Below the pieces are notes generated by a model that was not told the DNA's origin, ran no database searches, and saw nothing but the letters and a program-made list of their open reading frames with translations. Below, piece by piece: positions 8,225-17,645 of a stretch of 64,000 nt of DNA (positions within the stretch are counted from its first letter, which is position 1; every line of letters begins with the position of its first letter). The DNA lies in assembly GCF_001611795.1 (NCBI RefSeq), contig NZ_CP015098.1, forward strand, positions 1,302,001 to 1,366,000. The letters run 5' to 3'. The position numbers and the translations under genes were made by a program. This DNA comes from Streptomyces qaidamensis (GTDB lineage: Bacteria; Actinomycetota; Actinomycetes; Streptomycetales; Streptomycetaceae).

Positions 8225-9031
8225 TCACCGGGCCGGACGGGCGGGTCGGTCCTCCTCGCCCCTCGTGGCCACAACGGCCCAGGTGCGGTGTGGGACTTGG
8301 ATCACCTCACCGGGGAAGCGGTCGCCCAGCACCCGGCCGAGTGCCTCGTCGAAGCGTTCCACCTCGTCCGGCGGCAGGCTCGCCCCCACCCCGGCACTGG
8401 CCCGGATCCGCCCCCGCCACGCCTCCGGCGAGTAGGGCACGGCCAGGTCGAAGGAGAAGGTCTCGATGCCGGTGAAGCCCGCGGTGGCCAGGTCGGTCAG
8501 CCAGCGTGGGTACAGACCGGTGCCGCCGCCCAGGGTCCAGGCCGGGTTGAAGGAGAGGATCAGCTCCTCGGTCGCCTCGACCACGTTGCCCGGCAGGGGC
8601 AGCCAGTCGAAGTGGGCGACGACGACCCGGCCGCCCGGCCGCAGCAGCCGCCGTATCTCCGCCGTGGCCCTCGGCGCGTCGAACCAGTGCCAGCACTGGC
8701 CGGCAGTCACCACGTCGTACGAGCCGCCCGGCAGTCCCGTAGACTCCGCCGTACCCACTCGGTAGTCGGTCTCCACCCCTGCCTCCCGGTCGAGCTCCCG
8801 GGCCTGCTCAAGCAGCGGCGCGGCCGGGTCGAGACCGGTCACCCGCGCCCCTGCCCGCGCGAACAGCCGGGCCAGTGTGCCGGTGCCGGTCCCGAGGTCG
8901 AGTACGTCCTTGCCGGGGAAGGAGATGCCGTGCCGGTACAGGTGAGTGACGGTCTGGGGTGGGAATCCGGCGCGGTGGCGGCCGTAGTCCTGCGCGGTGA
9001 GTCCGAAGTCAGGACGGAACGTGCTGGTCAT
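8225..9031 (-). CDS. Class I SAM-dependent methyltransferase
   Basis: ATG 9031 is preceded by GGAGA at a spacing of seven bases and gives 268 residues. The Rossmann motif I is VLDLGTGTGTLARLFA (about residues 43-58), followed by the acidic motif VTGLDPA, the GTAEST loop and the post-motif LLRPGGRVVVAHF. This is the Methyltransf_11/ubiE-like family that moves the methyl group of S-adenosylmethionine to a small molecule. N-terminal FGLTAQDYGRHRAGFP is typical of a broad actinobacterial group of unknown substrate. There is no membrane segment. The neighbours do not suggest a pathway. Confidence 0.9.
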   Translation of the reverse strand: MTSTFRPDFGLTAQDYGRHRAGFPPQTVTHLYRHGISFPGKDVLDLGTGTGTLARLFARAGARVTGLDPAAPLLEQARELDREAGVETDYRVGTAESTGLPGGSYDVVTAGQCWHWFDAPRATAEIRRLLRPGGRVVVAHFDWLPLPGNVVEATEELILSFNPAWTLGGGTGLYPRWLTDLATAGFTGIETFSFDLAVPYSPEAWRGRIRASAGVGASLPPDEVERFDEALGRVLGDRFPGEVIQVPHRTWAVVATRGEEDRPARPAR

Positions 9032-9237
9032 GGCGGGTCTCCATTCCCCTGGGTGGTCGCGGTTCCAGGATCCGGCATCGATCAGGACCGAGAGCCCGGG
9101 TTCACCGGACGAGAACCGGCGTTTCATGATCGCCTGGGCTTACGCGGTGTCCCCCGGCTGTGTCGAGCGGCCGGCGCGGAGGGGGTTCAGCCATGCTGGG
9201 GCGGGTGTCACCCCTCCCCCACGACAAGGAGCCCCGC

Positions 9238-9453
9238 ATGACCACGGATTCCCTCGCCCGATTCCTGGCGGCTCTGGACCCGGAGCACCGTGAAGCGATC
9301 GGGACCAGGCCGCGCCAGGAGCAGGAACGGCTCGCGGCGGCCTGGGAACGGGAACTGGAAGCGGACGACGAACTCGACACCCTCGACGAGCTGTCGCCCC
9401 CGGCGGCGGAGGCCGAGGCGGCCCGCCGCGTGCTGGATCGCGAGACCGGCTGA
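9238..9453 (+). CDS. Small acidic hypothetical protein
   Basis: ATG 9238 has AAGGAG at 9226-9231 and yields 71 residues. The sequence is mostly helical and acidic (ALDPEHREAIG, then AAWERELEADDELDTLDEL, then an Ala/Glu-rich tail ending LDRETG). It has no signal peptide, membrane segment or cysteine. I recognise no family. The strong ribosome site and codon bias make it a credible gene. It is divergent from the methyltransferase with about 206 bases between. Confidence 0.6.
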   Translation: MTTDSLARFLAALDPEHREAIGTRPRQEQERLAAAWERELEADDELDTLDELSPPAAEAEAARRVLDRETG

Positions 9454-9673
9454 CTGGACCGCGAAGCCGGCTGAGGCGCACTGGGGCAACCCCCACCAAC
9501 GCCCACCAACGCCCCGCCACCACCCCGCCACCGCTGCGAGACCGTCGCAGGGCCGTCGTGATACCGCCGGGCAGCGGGATTGTCCGTGATCGGTAACAGA
9601 CGGATCCGCCGGCCGCCGTCCGCCCTCTTGCCGTATGCACGGGCTCCACGGCGACGGCGAAGGAACAGCAGAC

Positions 9674-10453
9674 ATGGCGGGAAACGGCGGACGGGGATGG
9701 TACGCCAAGGTGCTGGCAGCGGCGCTCGGGGTGACCGCGGTGGCCGGCCTGACCTCGTTCTGGAACGCGCAACTCGGTTCCGGCGAGGGACGGCCCGAGC
9801 GGGGCGCCGCAGCGCCTCCCGCCCCGTCGCAGGGCCGGAAGGCGGCACCCGTGCCGGCGGGCATCGTGCACGCCTCGGACGCCGGCGCCCGGGGCGTCAA
9901 CATCACCATCGACGACGGACCGGACCCCGTCTGGACCCCTGAAGTGCTCCAGGTGCTGCGGGACAACGGTGTGAAGGCCACGTTCTGCATGGTGGGCACG
10001 CAGGCTCGCGCCCACCCCGACCTGGTCAAGGCGGTCGTGGCGGCCGGGCACCGGCTCTGCGACCACACGGTCTCGCACGACGTCACCATGGATCACAAGT
10101 CCAAGGCCTACCAGTCGGAGCAGATCAGGGACGCCGAGCGCATGATCACCGAAGCCTCCGGAGGCGTCCGCCCGCTGTACTACAGGGCTCCCGGAGGGGC
10201 CTTCACGCCCTCCAGCCGTCACCTCGCCGCGTCCCGTGGCATGCGCCCGCTCGGCTGGAACATCGACTCCAAGGACTTCGAGCGCCCCGGCACGAACGCC
10301 ATCGTCGCCACCGTCAAGAACGAGATCTCCAACGGCCCGACCCTCCTCTTCCACGACGCGGGAGGAGACCGCTCGCAGACCGTCGCCGCCCTGCGGGAGC
10401 TCCTGCCGTGGCTGAAGGAGCAGGGGTACTCCTTCGGTTTCCCCGTGCGCTGA
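9674..10453 (+). CDS. Membrane-anchored or secreted polysaccharide deacetylase (NodB homology)
   Basis: ATG 9674 follows AAGGAA and gives 259 residues. An N-terminal hydrophobic stretch (VLAAALGVTAVAGLTSF) acts as a signal anchor, followed by a Pro/Ala-rich linker. The NodB domain shows all main motifs: TIDDGPD (metal Asp and base), HTVSHD (metal His pair), RAPGG, and LLFHDAG (catalytic His). Such carbohydrate esterase family 4 enzymes remove N- or O-acetyl groups from chitin-like or peptidoglycan glycans outside the cell. The gene stands alone, and its end nearly touches the next gene's leader. Whether peptidoglycan or chitin is the substrate cannot be told. Confidence 0.9.
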   Translation: MAGNGGRGWYAKVLAAALGVTAVAGLTSFWNAQLGSGEGRPERGAAAPPAPSQGRKAAPVPAGIVHASDAGARGVNITIDDGPDPVWTPEVLQVLRDNGVKATFCMVGTQARAHPDLVKAVVAAGHRLCDHTVSHDVTMDHKSKAYQSEQIRDAERMITEASGGVRPLYYRAPGGAFTPSSRHLAASRGMRPLGWNIDSKDFERPGTNAIVATVKNEISNGPTLLFHDAGGDRSQTVAALRELLPWLKEQGYSFGFPVR

Positions 10454-10605
10454 CGTCCGGACTCCGGCACGCCCGACTCCGGTGGGGGCTTGTCGCGGAA
10501 TCCCGCCGGGCCGCCGGGCCACCGCTGCGCCGGCCGGTACCGGCCTTCGGGGGAATTCCGGGCTCGCCCCGCGGTTCGCCGTCCCGGGGGTGGTACGGGC
10601 ATGAG

Positions 10606-11727
10606 ATGTCGACGCCCCCCGATCCACCCGCCTCGGCGCTGCCGCGCCTGAACGACGCCGAGTCGCGCGTGCCGGGCGTGCTGCGGACCGCCGCGGCGTA
10701 CGCGTGGCGGCTCATCGCGGTCGGCATCGTCGTCCGCGTCGGCTTCTCCGTGCTCGGGCAGTTCCACCGGATCGCCGTCGCCGTCTTCCTCGGTCTCGTC
10801 GTCACGGCCGTGCTCCGCCCGGTGGCCGGTCTGCTGGCCCGGTTCATGCCCCGGCCGCTCGCCGTCGCCACCGCGCTCATCGGCGGCATCCTCCTCGTCC
10901 TCGGGGCACTGGCCTTGGTGGGTGAGACCGTGGCGGACCAGCGGACCGGGCTGGAGAAGGAGTTCGTGGCGGGGATCGACCGGATCGAGCGACGGCTGGA
11001 GGAGCCTCCCTTCCGGCTGCCCGCGGACGCGTTCGACGATCTCCAGTCCCGGGTCGGCAAGCTCCTGTCGGACCACCGCTCCACCGTCATCAGCACGGCG
11101 GTCAGCGGCGCGAGCCGGCTGGTCGAGGTGCTGACCGTGCTCGCGCTGGCCCTGTTCTGCGCGGTCTTCTTCACGCACTCCGGCGACAAGCAGTGGCAGT
11201 GGCTGTGCGACCAGCTTCCCGACCGGGCCCGGCAGCGGTTCGCGGTCGGGGCCGGGGCGGCCTGGCGGACCTTCACCGGCTACACGCACGGCATCCTGCT
11301 GGTGGCGGCGACCAACGCAGTCCTTGTGGGCATCGCGCTGTTCGCCCTCGGGGTGCCGCTGGCCGTGCCGCTGGCCCTGCTGGAGTTCCTGGCGGCGTTC
11401 ATCCCGCTGATCGGCTCGCCCATCGCGCTGGCGGTCGCCGCCGTGGTCGCCCTGGCGTCGAAGGGGCCGCTCATCGCCCTGGTGGTCGTGGCCCTGATCG
11501 TGGTCATCGGCCAGATCGAGGGCCACCTGCTGCACCCGATCGTGATGAGCTGGGCCGTCCGGCTCCACCCGGTGGTGATCGCCCTGGCGGTGGTCGGCGG
11601 GGCGGTGGCGGCGGGGGTGATCGGTGCGGTGGTGGCCGTACCGCTGGTGGCCGTGGTGTGGTCCGTGTACCAGGCGCTGCGGGGCGGTACGGGCGGTCCG
11701 GCCCGGGGCGCCGCACCGGCGGACTGA
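10606..11727 (+). CDS. AI-2E (UPF0118) family membrane exporter
   Basis: I use ATG 10606 as start (373 residues), because the open frame before it overlaps the deacetylase gene and codes for nothing family-like. The protein has a pair of N-terminal helices, a soluble amphipathic region about 110-165 (DRIERRLEE to VGKLLSDHR), then several further helices with the conserved EFLAAFIPLIGSPIAL and GQIEGHLLHPIVM segments that mark the family. Members export varied solutes (autoinducer-2, organic acids, sodium in exchange for protons). The substrate here is unknown. It is codirectional with the deacetylase, 152 bases downstream. Confidence 0.9.
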   Translation: MSTPPDPPASALPRLNDAESRVPGVLRTAAAYAWRLIAVGIVVRVGFSVLGQFHRIAVAVFLGLVVTAVLRPVAGLLARFMPRPLAVATALIGGILLVLGALALVGETVADQRTGLEKEFVAGIDRIERRLEEPPFRLPADAFDDLQSRVGKLLSDHRSTVISTAVSGASRLVEVLTVLALALFCAVFFTHSGDKQWQWLCDQLPDRARQRFAVGAGAAWRTFTGYTHGILLVAATNAVLVGIALFALGVPLAVPLALLEFLAAFIPLIGSPIALAVAAVVALASKGPLIALVVVALIVVIGQIEGHLLHPIVMSWAVRLHPVVIALAVVGGAVAAGVIGAVVAVPLVAVVWSVYQALRGGTGGPARGAAPAD

Positions 11728-11779
11728 GCCGGAGCGGCAGTCTCGTCCTCGGTCCCGGTTTCCCCAAGAGCCCCTTTTC

Positions 11780-12145
11780 TCAGGTGAGTTGTTCCTCCAG
11801 CCACGCCAGGACGTCCGGCGTCACGGGGTCGGTGATGCCGGCGAAGCCGTCATGGCGCTCGAGGTACGAGGCGACGTACGGGCAGACCGGCACGATCCGC
11901 TTGCCCGACGCGCGCACGTCGGCGAGCGCCTGCCGGACCAGCTCCCCGGCGAGGCCCCGGCCGGCGAAGGCGTCGTCGGTCTCCGTGTGGAAGAAGACGC
12001 GCTGCTCCCCGCGGTCGCGGTAGGCCGTCAGCCCGGCACGGCGTCCGTCGACCAGGATCGCGGACAGCTGCTCCGCGTCCGACCGCTGGCCAACGTCCGT
12101 GAGTTCACCGTCCTGACGGCCGTCCACGCGGTGTCGTTCGTCCAT
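11780..12145 (-). CDS. Small GNAT-type N-acetyltransferase (YjdJ-like)
   Basis: ATG 12145 gives 121 residues. The core reads FFHTETDDAFAGRGLAGELVRQALADVR then RIVPVCPYVASYLERHDGF, the hallmark of the short YjdJ/Gcn5-related group, with Gly-rich acetyl-CoA loop GRGLAG. Longer upstream starts would add residues foreign to the family. The group is believed to acetylate small molecules or protein amines, and the substrate is unknown. Its N-terminal end overlaps, on the opposite strand, the remains of a TPR gene. Confidence 0.85.
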   Translation of the reverse strand: MDERHRVDGRQDGELTDVGQRSDAEQLSAILVDGRRAGLTAYRDRGEQRVFFHTETDDAFAGRGLAGELVRQALADVRASGKRIVPVCPYVASYLERHDGFAGITDPVTPDVLAWLEEQLT

Positions 12146-12422
12146 CTCGACGAGGGGCGGTGGCAGGAAGGCCGTCGACGCGCTGCGGTCCGTCCGCGGG
12201 CAGTTCGACGCCCGCGGACGGCACAAGCAGGCGGACAAGGTGCACCTGCGTCTGGCGCATGCGCTGGCGTGTCTCGGCGAGCGGGCCGAGGCCGCCGCGG
12301 AGTACCGGGCCGCGCTCGCCCTGGAGCACCGCGTGCCCGCGGACGTGCGGGACGAGGCCCGCGCTGGTCACGCCGCACTGACCGCGGGGCGGCCGGCGCC
12401 GCTCATCCGGTTCGCGCAGTGA
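12088..12422 (+). pseudogene. Remnant of a tetratricopeptide-repeat gene, probably frameshifted
   Basis: One frame up to about 12160 reads as helical residues (FTVLTAVHAVSFVHLDEGRWQE). From there the next frame continues (AVDALRSVRG, then LRLAHALACLGERAEAAAEYRAAL) to a TGA at 12420-12422. Joined, they look like the last helices of a TPR protein with a one-base shift near 12160. No convincing start or upstream part exists because the GNAT gene occupies the opposite strand. The short ORF from GTG 12240 alone (60 residues) could be expressed, but I see no ribosome site. I read it as a decayed fragment. Confidence 0.35.
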
Positions 12423-12428
12423 CGGGAC

Positions 12429-13097
12429 TCAGCCCCGACGGCCCGTCGTGGAGGCGAAGCCCAGCCAGGTGTGCCGGTTGTTCCACCAGCACCAGCCGAC
12501 CTTGGGCGCGTTGCGGCGCTCGCGGCCGTCCCGGCCGGTGCCGTTGCTGATCCAGATGGCCGGAGTGCGCGCGTCGAAGCTGCCGTTGGGCTTGCGCAGC
12601 CGGGAGCCGATGGTCATGAAGCAGAGGTTCCGCTCCAGGGCTTCGGGTTGCTGGAGCACCCAGTGGATGCCCTCGGTGAGCACCAGCGGGGTGCGGTCCT
12701 CTTTGGTGAGGGCGGGCAGTGCCTCGTCCGGGGACCAGTTGGCCATGTGGTCGCCCCGGTCGATGCCGTGGACGAGGTAGAGCGGGGCGTCGGGCAGTGC
12801 GAGGGCGGAAGGGGCGAACTCGTCCACGTCGGGCATGTCGACGACGACGAAGCCCGGCTTGCCGTCGCGGCGGAGCAGCGGCGCGAGGGCCGAGGCGGGG
12901 GCCCGGTCCGGGTGCACGGCCAGCAGGGCACCCGGGCCGTCGGCCCCGGCTTCGGCCCGCGCGGCGAACGTGCGGATCTCCTCGGCGGACAGGCCGGCGG
13001 TCTCGTGCACCCCGAGCTCGATCAGCCGCTCGGCCTGCGCGCTCAGGGCCGGGGGTGCGGTCAGAACGGTGGACGGGCCGGGCGTGGTCTCGGGCAC
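12429..13097 (-). CDS. DUF5701 family protein
   Basis: GTG 13097 with AGGGAG upstream gives 222 residues. The sequence fits the actinobacterial DUF5701 group: an N-terminal helical stretch (AQAERLIELGVHETAGLS), an alpha/beta middle (FVVVDMPDVDEFAP, LYLVHGIDRGDHMANWSPDEA), and a C-terminal part with ERNLCFMTIGSR and many tryptophans (GWCWWNNRHTWLGFAS). The function of the family is unknown. There is no signal peptide. It may be cotranscribed downstream of the AraC-type regulator (63-base gap with two imperfect 16-base repeats at about 13119-13150). Confidence 0.85.
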   Translation of the reverse strand: MPETTPGPSTVLTAPPALSAQAERLIELGVHETAGLSAEEIRTFAARAEAGADGPGALLAVHPDRAPASALAPLLRRDGKPGFVVVDMPDVDEFAPSALALPDAPLYLVHGIDRGDHMANWSPDEALPALTKEDRTPLVLTEGIHWVLQQPEALERNLCFMTIGSRLRKPNGSFDARTPAIWISNGTGRDGRERRNAPKVGWCWWNNRHTWLGFASTTGRRG

Positions 13098-13160
13098 GAT
13101 GCTCCCTGGGTCGGCGACACGGGCGGACTAGGACGGGGGCGGACTGGGACGGGGGCGAAC

Positions 13161-14174
13161 TCAGGGGCAACGAGCCGCTCCGCCGGGATGTTCCCGCTCC
13201 GCCGCGTCCGTCGTCGCCTCGCCGGCCAGGCCGTGGATCCGCCACTCGCGGGGCGCCATCCCGTAGGCCGCGCGGAAGGCGCGGCTGAAGTGGCTGGGGC
13301 TGGTGAACCCCCAGCGCCGGGCGACGGCCGCGACCCCGTCCCCCGGGGCCGGGGAGCGCAGCAGATCCCGGCGGCACCGCTCCAGCCGCTGCGTCCGGAT
13401 CCACTCCCCGACCGTCACGCCCTCCGACTGGAACAGCTTGTGCAGGTAGCGGACCGAGACGAAGTGCGCGGCGGCGATCGCGGGCGGTGCGAGGCCGGGG
13501 TCGGCGAGGTGGCGCAGGATGTGGTCCTTGACGCGCACGAGGGTGGCCGCGGCGGTCTCCTGGGCCTCGGGGGCGAAGCGGCCGGACCGCTCGTCGATCA
13601 GCAGTGCCAGCAGGTCCAGCGCCGTGGCCGCGTACTGCCGGCCGGCGACGGCGTCGAGGTGCGCCGCTTCGCGGGCCAGACGCGCGAAGTAGGTGGCCAC
13701 CAGGGCGGCGCCGCCCTCCCGGCCGGAGAACGCCGTGGCGGTCAGCGCCCGCAGGTCCGCGTCGCGCACCCGGAGATCCTGGCGCGGGAAGTGGAAGGAG
13801 GTGAAACAGAACGCGTTCTCCACCTTCTTCCGGAACAGCCGGGTGGAGTCGGTGAGGGAGAAGTCGCCCGGTCCGATGCGTGCCTCCCTGCCGTCCTGCT
13901 CCTTGAGGGCGCTGCCCCGGCGCTGCAGGGTCAGGATGAGGAACTCCTTGCCGTCCCGGGCGATGAGCTTCCTGCTGCGCGTCACGACCTGCGGGCCGGC
14001 CTCGACCTGCGAGACCCGTAAGGAACCCAGGCGGTTGCTGACGATGCTGCCGGGCGACGGATCGTCCTCCAGGAGGCGTACGTCGAGCGGGATGAAGGTG
14101 CGGCTCACCGCGTGGTGCCAGCGCTCCCCCCGTTCGGCCGCGGACAGTGACGCGGTGGAAAGGACGACGGGCAT
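13161..14174 (-). CDS. AraC family transcriptional regulator with a TTA codon
   Basis: Two in-frame ATGs lie at 14180 and 14174. The poly-G ribosome site ends directly against the first, so I choose 14174 (337 residues). The N-terminal half is an AraC-binding-like cupin domain of the FeaR/NphR type (ILTLQRRGSALKEQDG, GPGDFSLTDS). The C-terminal 100 residues hold two helix-turn-helices (IAAAHFVSVRYLHKLFQSEG and VAAVARRWGFTSPSHFSRAF). Such proteins activate catabolic genes on binding an aromatic or organic ligand. Codon 14021-14019 is TTA, so translation probably needs the bldA tRNA. The upstream codirectional alpha/beta hydrolase is a plausible target or partner. Confidence 0.9.
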   Translation of the reverse strand: MPVVLSTASLSAAERGERWHHAVSRTFIPLDVRLLEDDPSPGSIVSNRLGSLRVSQVEAGPQVVTRSRKLIARDGKEFLILTLQRRGSALKEQDGREARIGPGDFSLTDSTRLFRKKVENAFCFTSFHFPRQDLRVRDADLRALTATAFSGREGGAALVATYFARLAREAAHLDAVAGRQYAATALDLLALLIDERSGRFAPEAQETAAATLVRVKDHILRHLADPGLAPPAIAAAHFVSVRYLHKLFQSEGVTVGEWIRTQRLERCRRDLLRSPAPGDGVAAVARRWGFTSPSHFSRAFRAAYGMAPREWRIHGLAGEATTDAAEREHPGGAARCP

Positions 14175-14284
14175 TTGCATTCCCCCCTGGGCATCATCAA
14201 GGCCGGCAGGTGGTCTCCGCTGCCGGCCTCGACGATGTCACCATGCCGCCCGGGGGCGGTCCAGGAAGAATCGGGGGAAGAATC

Positions 14285-15198
<914 letters not shown>

Positions 15199-15320
15199 CT
15201 AGGGCGGGCGCGGGCGGACCGATTGCCCCACAGCGCACGGGTGTTGACCCGGTGCGCACAGGCGGCCGGTGGTCCTTAACCTGATGCGCCCCCTGTGTCC
15301 GGCGTGACAGCATCGCCGCC

Positions 15321-16271
15321 ATGAAAGGGTTCATGACACCTGATCAGATGTCCGCCCGCACCTCCCGCGCCCTGGCCGCGGCCGTCGCCGCGGGGCGTGA
15401 TCTGGGGCTCGACGTGGCCGATGCGAGAGTCCTCTACGACGTGTTCTCCGTCGTGGTGCACCTGGCTCCGTCCCCCGTGGTGGTCAGGGTGCCGACCGTC
15501 CTGCCGTCGTACGCCGACGCCGGCTCCCAGGCCGCCCGGCAGCGGCAGGAACTGGCCGTGGCGGGGTGGCTCGCGGATCAGGGGCACCCGGTGATCCCGC
15601 CGAGCCCGCTCGTGCCGCGGGAGCCCGTGCTGCGGGACGGGTTCTCGATGACGTTCTGGCAGTTCGTCGAGCTGGACCAGAGCGCCGAGCCGGATTTCGT
15701 GCGCCAGGCCGGTCTGGTCGCCGGCCTGCACGCCGCGCTGCGCTCCTACCCGGGTGAGCTGCCGTTCCTGTCGGCGGCCGAACCGCGGTTCGTCACCGAC
15801 GGGCTCGCCGCGCTCGAAGCGCGCCCCGATCTCCTGGACCCGGCCGATCTCGACCGGGCGCGGCGCGAGTGGGAGGTCCTGGAGCCGGTCGTCGCCTCAC
15901 GCGCGGGGTTCGAGGCGGTGTTCCCCGGCATCGGGCTGCAGCCGGTCCACGGCGACGCCCCGGCGGCCAACATCGTCTCCGGCCCGGACGGCGTCCTGTA
16001 CTCCGACTTCGAACTGACCACGCTCGGGCCGGTCGAATGGGACCTGGCGGCCCTCGGCCCCGCGTGTGAGGCCGCTTACGACGCGGCGGCCGGGCGGCTG
16101 GGGCTGCGCCGGCTGGAGAAGGACGTGATGCGGGTCGTCAACGCGGTGGGCATGTCCCGCGCGGTGGCCTGTCTCGCGCTCGCGCCGCAGCTGCCCCTGC
16201 TGGTGGACGCGCTCAAGCCGGCGGTCGAGCAGTGGCGGTCGATGCCGTTCGCCGGAGGACTGGGCGGCTGA
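15321..16271 (+). CDS. Aminoglycoside-phosphotransferase-like kinase
   Basis: The protein has 316 residues from ATG 15321. ATG 15333, preceded by AAAGGG, is an alternative start. The C-terminal lobe holds the Brenner motif HGDAPAANIV, with catalytic Asp, and the metal-binding YSDFE, as in APH/choline kinase folds. The N-terminal lobe with FSVVVHLAPSPVVVRVP provides the ATP site. The family phosphorylates small hydroxyl compounds. Most such Streptomyces genes are not true resistance genes, and no antibiotic cluster is nearby. It is divergent from the hydrolase gene. Confidence 0.85.
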   Translation: MKGFMTPDQMSARTSRALAAAVAAGRDLGLDVADARVLYDVFSVVVHLAPSPVVVRVPTVLPSYADAGSQAARQRQELAVAGWLADQGHPVIPPSPLVPREPVLRDGFSMTFWQFVELDQSAEPDFVRQAGLVAGLHAALRSYPGELPFLSAAEPRFVTDGLAALEARPDLLDPADLDRARREWEVLEPVVASRAGFEAVFPGIGLQPVHGDAPAANIVSGPDGVLYSDFELTTLGPVEWDLAALGPACEAAYDAAAGRLGLRRLEKDVMRVVNAVGMSRAVACLALAPQLPLLVDALKPAVEQWRSMPFAGGLGG

Positions 16272-16296
16272 GACCGGCTGCCGGCGCGGGTGCCGC

Positions 16297-16749
16297 TCAC
16301 TCGGGCAGCGGGCGGTCGTCGACGACGTGCTTCATGACGAGGGTGGAGTTGAGGCGCTGGACGCCGGGGAGCCGGGCGAGCTGCCGGTCGTAGAGCTGCT
16401 GGAAGGCGGTCAGATCGGTGGCGGCGACGCGCAGGAGGTAGTCGGGGTCGCCGAACAGCCGCTGGGCCTGGAGCACGTGCGGAACGGCGGCCACGGCCTC
16501 TTCGAACGCGGAGACCGTGTCGGCGTCCTCCAGGCGCATGGTGACGAAGACGAGGGCCTCGAAGTCGAGGCCCACGGCGGACGGGTCCACCACCGCGCGA
16601 TAGCCGCGGATCGCGCCCTCGCGTTCGAGGTCGCGCAGCCTGCGGTGGCAGGGCGAGACGCTCAGCCGCACGCGCGCGGCCAGTTCGGTGACCGTGAGAC
16701 GGCCGTCCAGCTGCAGCTCGGTGAGAATTTTCCGGTCCAGGGCATCCAT
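16297..16749 (-). CDS. Lrp/AsnC family regulator
   Basis: This is a 150-residue protein with an N-terminal winged helix-turn-helix (LDRKILTELQLDGRLTVTELAARVRLSVSPCHRRLRDLE, shown here in part: LTVTELAARVRLS) and a C-terminal RAM ligand-binding domain (FGDPDYLLRVAATD). Such proteins bind amino acids and form octamers on DNA. The gene is divergent from a LysE-type amino acid exporter with a 110-base gap, the classic arrangement in which the Lrp member (LysG/Lrp-like) controls efflux. Both promoters must lie in that gap. Confidence 0.92.
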   Translation of the reverse strand: MDALDRKILTELQLDGRLTVTELAARVRLSVSPCHRRLRDLEREGAIRGYRAVVDPSAVGLDFEALVFVTMRLEDADTVSAFEEAVAAVPHVLQAQRLFGDPDYLLRVAATDLTAFQQLYDRQLARLPGVQRLNSTLVMKHVVDDRPLPE

Positions 16750-16859
16750 GGAGAAGATTCTGCCTCAGACAGCGCGATCAAGGAGTAAAGAAGGGAACAC
16801 CTTCGGTTCGATCCGGCCTAACCTTCCTCTCGCACCAGGCATGTGAGAGGGAACGATCG
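16750..16859. promoter_or_regulatory. Divergent control region between Lrp regulator and LysE exporter
   Basis: The 110 bases separate two diverging genes. TAACCT near 16819 could be a -10 for the exporter. The exporter's ribosome site is GAGAGGGAA. The A-rich tract around 16785-16797 (AGTAAAGAAGGGAA) lies midway and could be bound by the regulator. No perfect palindrome is visible. Confidence 0.4.
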
Positions 16860-17486
16860 ATGGACACGACCACGCTGGCGGCCTTCCTGGCGGTGGATCT
16901 GCTGCTGATATTCACCCCCGGCGCGGACTGGGCCTACGCGATCACGTCCGGCCTGCGGGACCGGTCGGTCGTGCCGGCGGTCGCGGGGCTGGTCGCCGGA
17001 TACGCGGGCTACACCCTGCTCGCCGTGGCGGGGCTGGTGGTGATCGTGGCGAGCTCGGCGACGCTGCTCACCGTGCTGACCACGGCCGGGGCCGGTTACC
17101 TGGTGTGGCTCGGCTGGGGAGTGCTGCGGCACCCGGCCGCCTTGACGGCCTCCGGGGAGGAGTCGGGCCACCAGGGCACCTCCCGGCTGCGGGTCATGCT
17201 GAGGGGAATCGGGACCAGCGGGCTGAACCCCAAGGCGCTGCTGCTCTACTTCTCCCTGTTCCCGCAGTTCATCGACCCCGCGGGTGCCTGGCCGGTCGCC
17301 GGCCAGACCGGCCTGCTCGGCTCGCTGCACATGACCGCCTGCGCCGTCGTCTACCTCACCGTCGGAGTCCTGGCCCGCACGGTCCTGAGGACCAGGCCCG
17401 CAGCGGCCCGGGCGGTGACCCGTGCCTCCGGCGCGATGATGATCGTCATCGGCGGCTTCCTGCTGGTGGAGCGCCTGGCCGGCTGA
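16860..17486 (+). CDS. LysE family amino-acid exporter
   Basis: The product has 208 residues and about six membrane helices. The N-terminal FTPGADWAYAITSGLRDR is the conserved LysE/RhtB signature (xPGPxxxxxxxxG), here with GAD in place of GPN. LNPKALLLYFSLFPQFID is the second family block. Members export lysine, threonine, homoserine lactone or related compounds using the proton gradient. The divergent Lrp regulator suggests induction by an internal amino acid. Confidence 0.92.
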   Translation: MDTTTLAAFLAVDLLLIFTPGADWAYAITSGLRDRSVVPAVAGLVAGYAGYTLLAVAGLVVIVASSATLLTVLTTAGAGYLVWLGWGVLRHPAALTASGEESGHQGTSRLRVMLRGIGTSGLNPKALLLYFSLFPQFIDPAGAWPVAGQTGLLGSLHMTACAVVYLTVGVLARTVLRTRPAAARAVTRASGAMMIVIGGFLLVERLAG

Positions 17487-17645
17487 CGGCTCCCGCCGGG
17501 GGTCCGAGCAGGGGCTTCACGCGGCCGGCCGGGTGTTCGCGCTGGTCACCGCGGCGCCTCTCGGCAGACGAGCCTCAGCGAGTCGGTAGCGGGACAATCG
17601 GTGCAGGAAGCGTGAGCAAGCGGGGGCGGCACACCCGGAGGCACC

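Noticed and set aside
9474..9540. Short CCCACCAACG-like tandem in the gap before the deacetylase
   Set aside because: Only two to three imperfect copies in C-rich DNA, with no further structure.
15321..16271. Aminoglycoside resistance gene
   Set aside because: APH-fold kinases are numerous in Streptomyces, and nothing in the sequence points to an antibiotic substrate.
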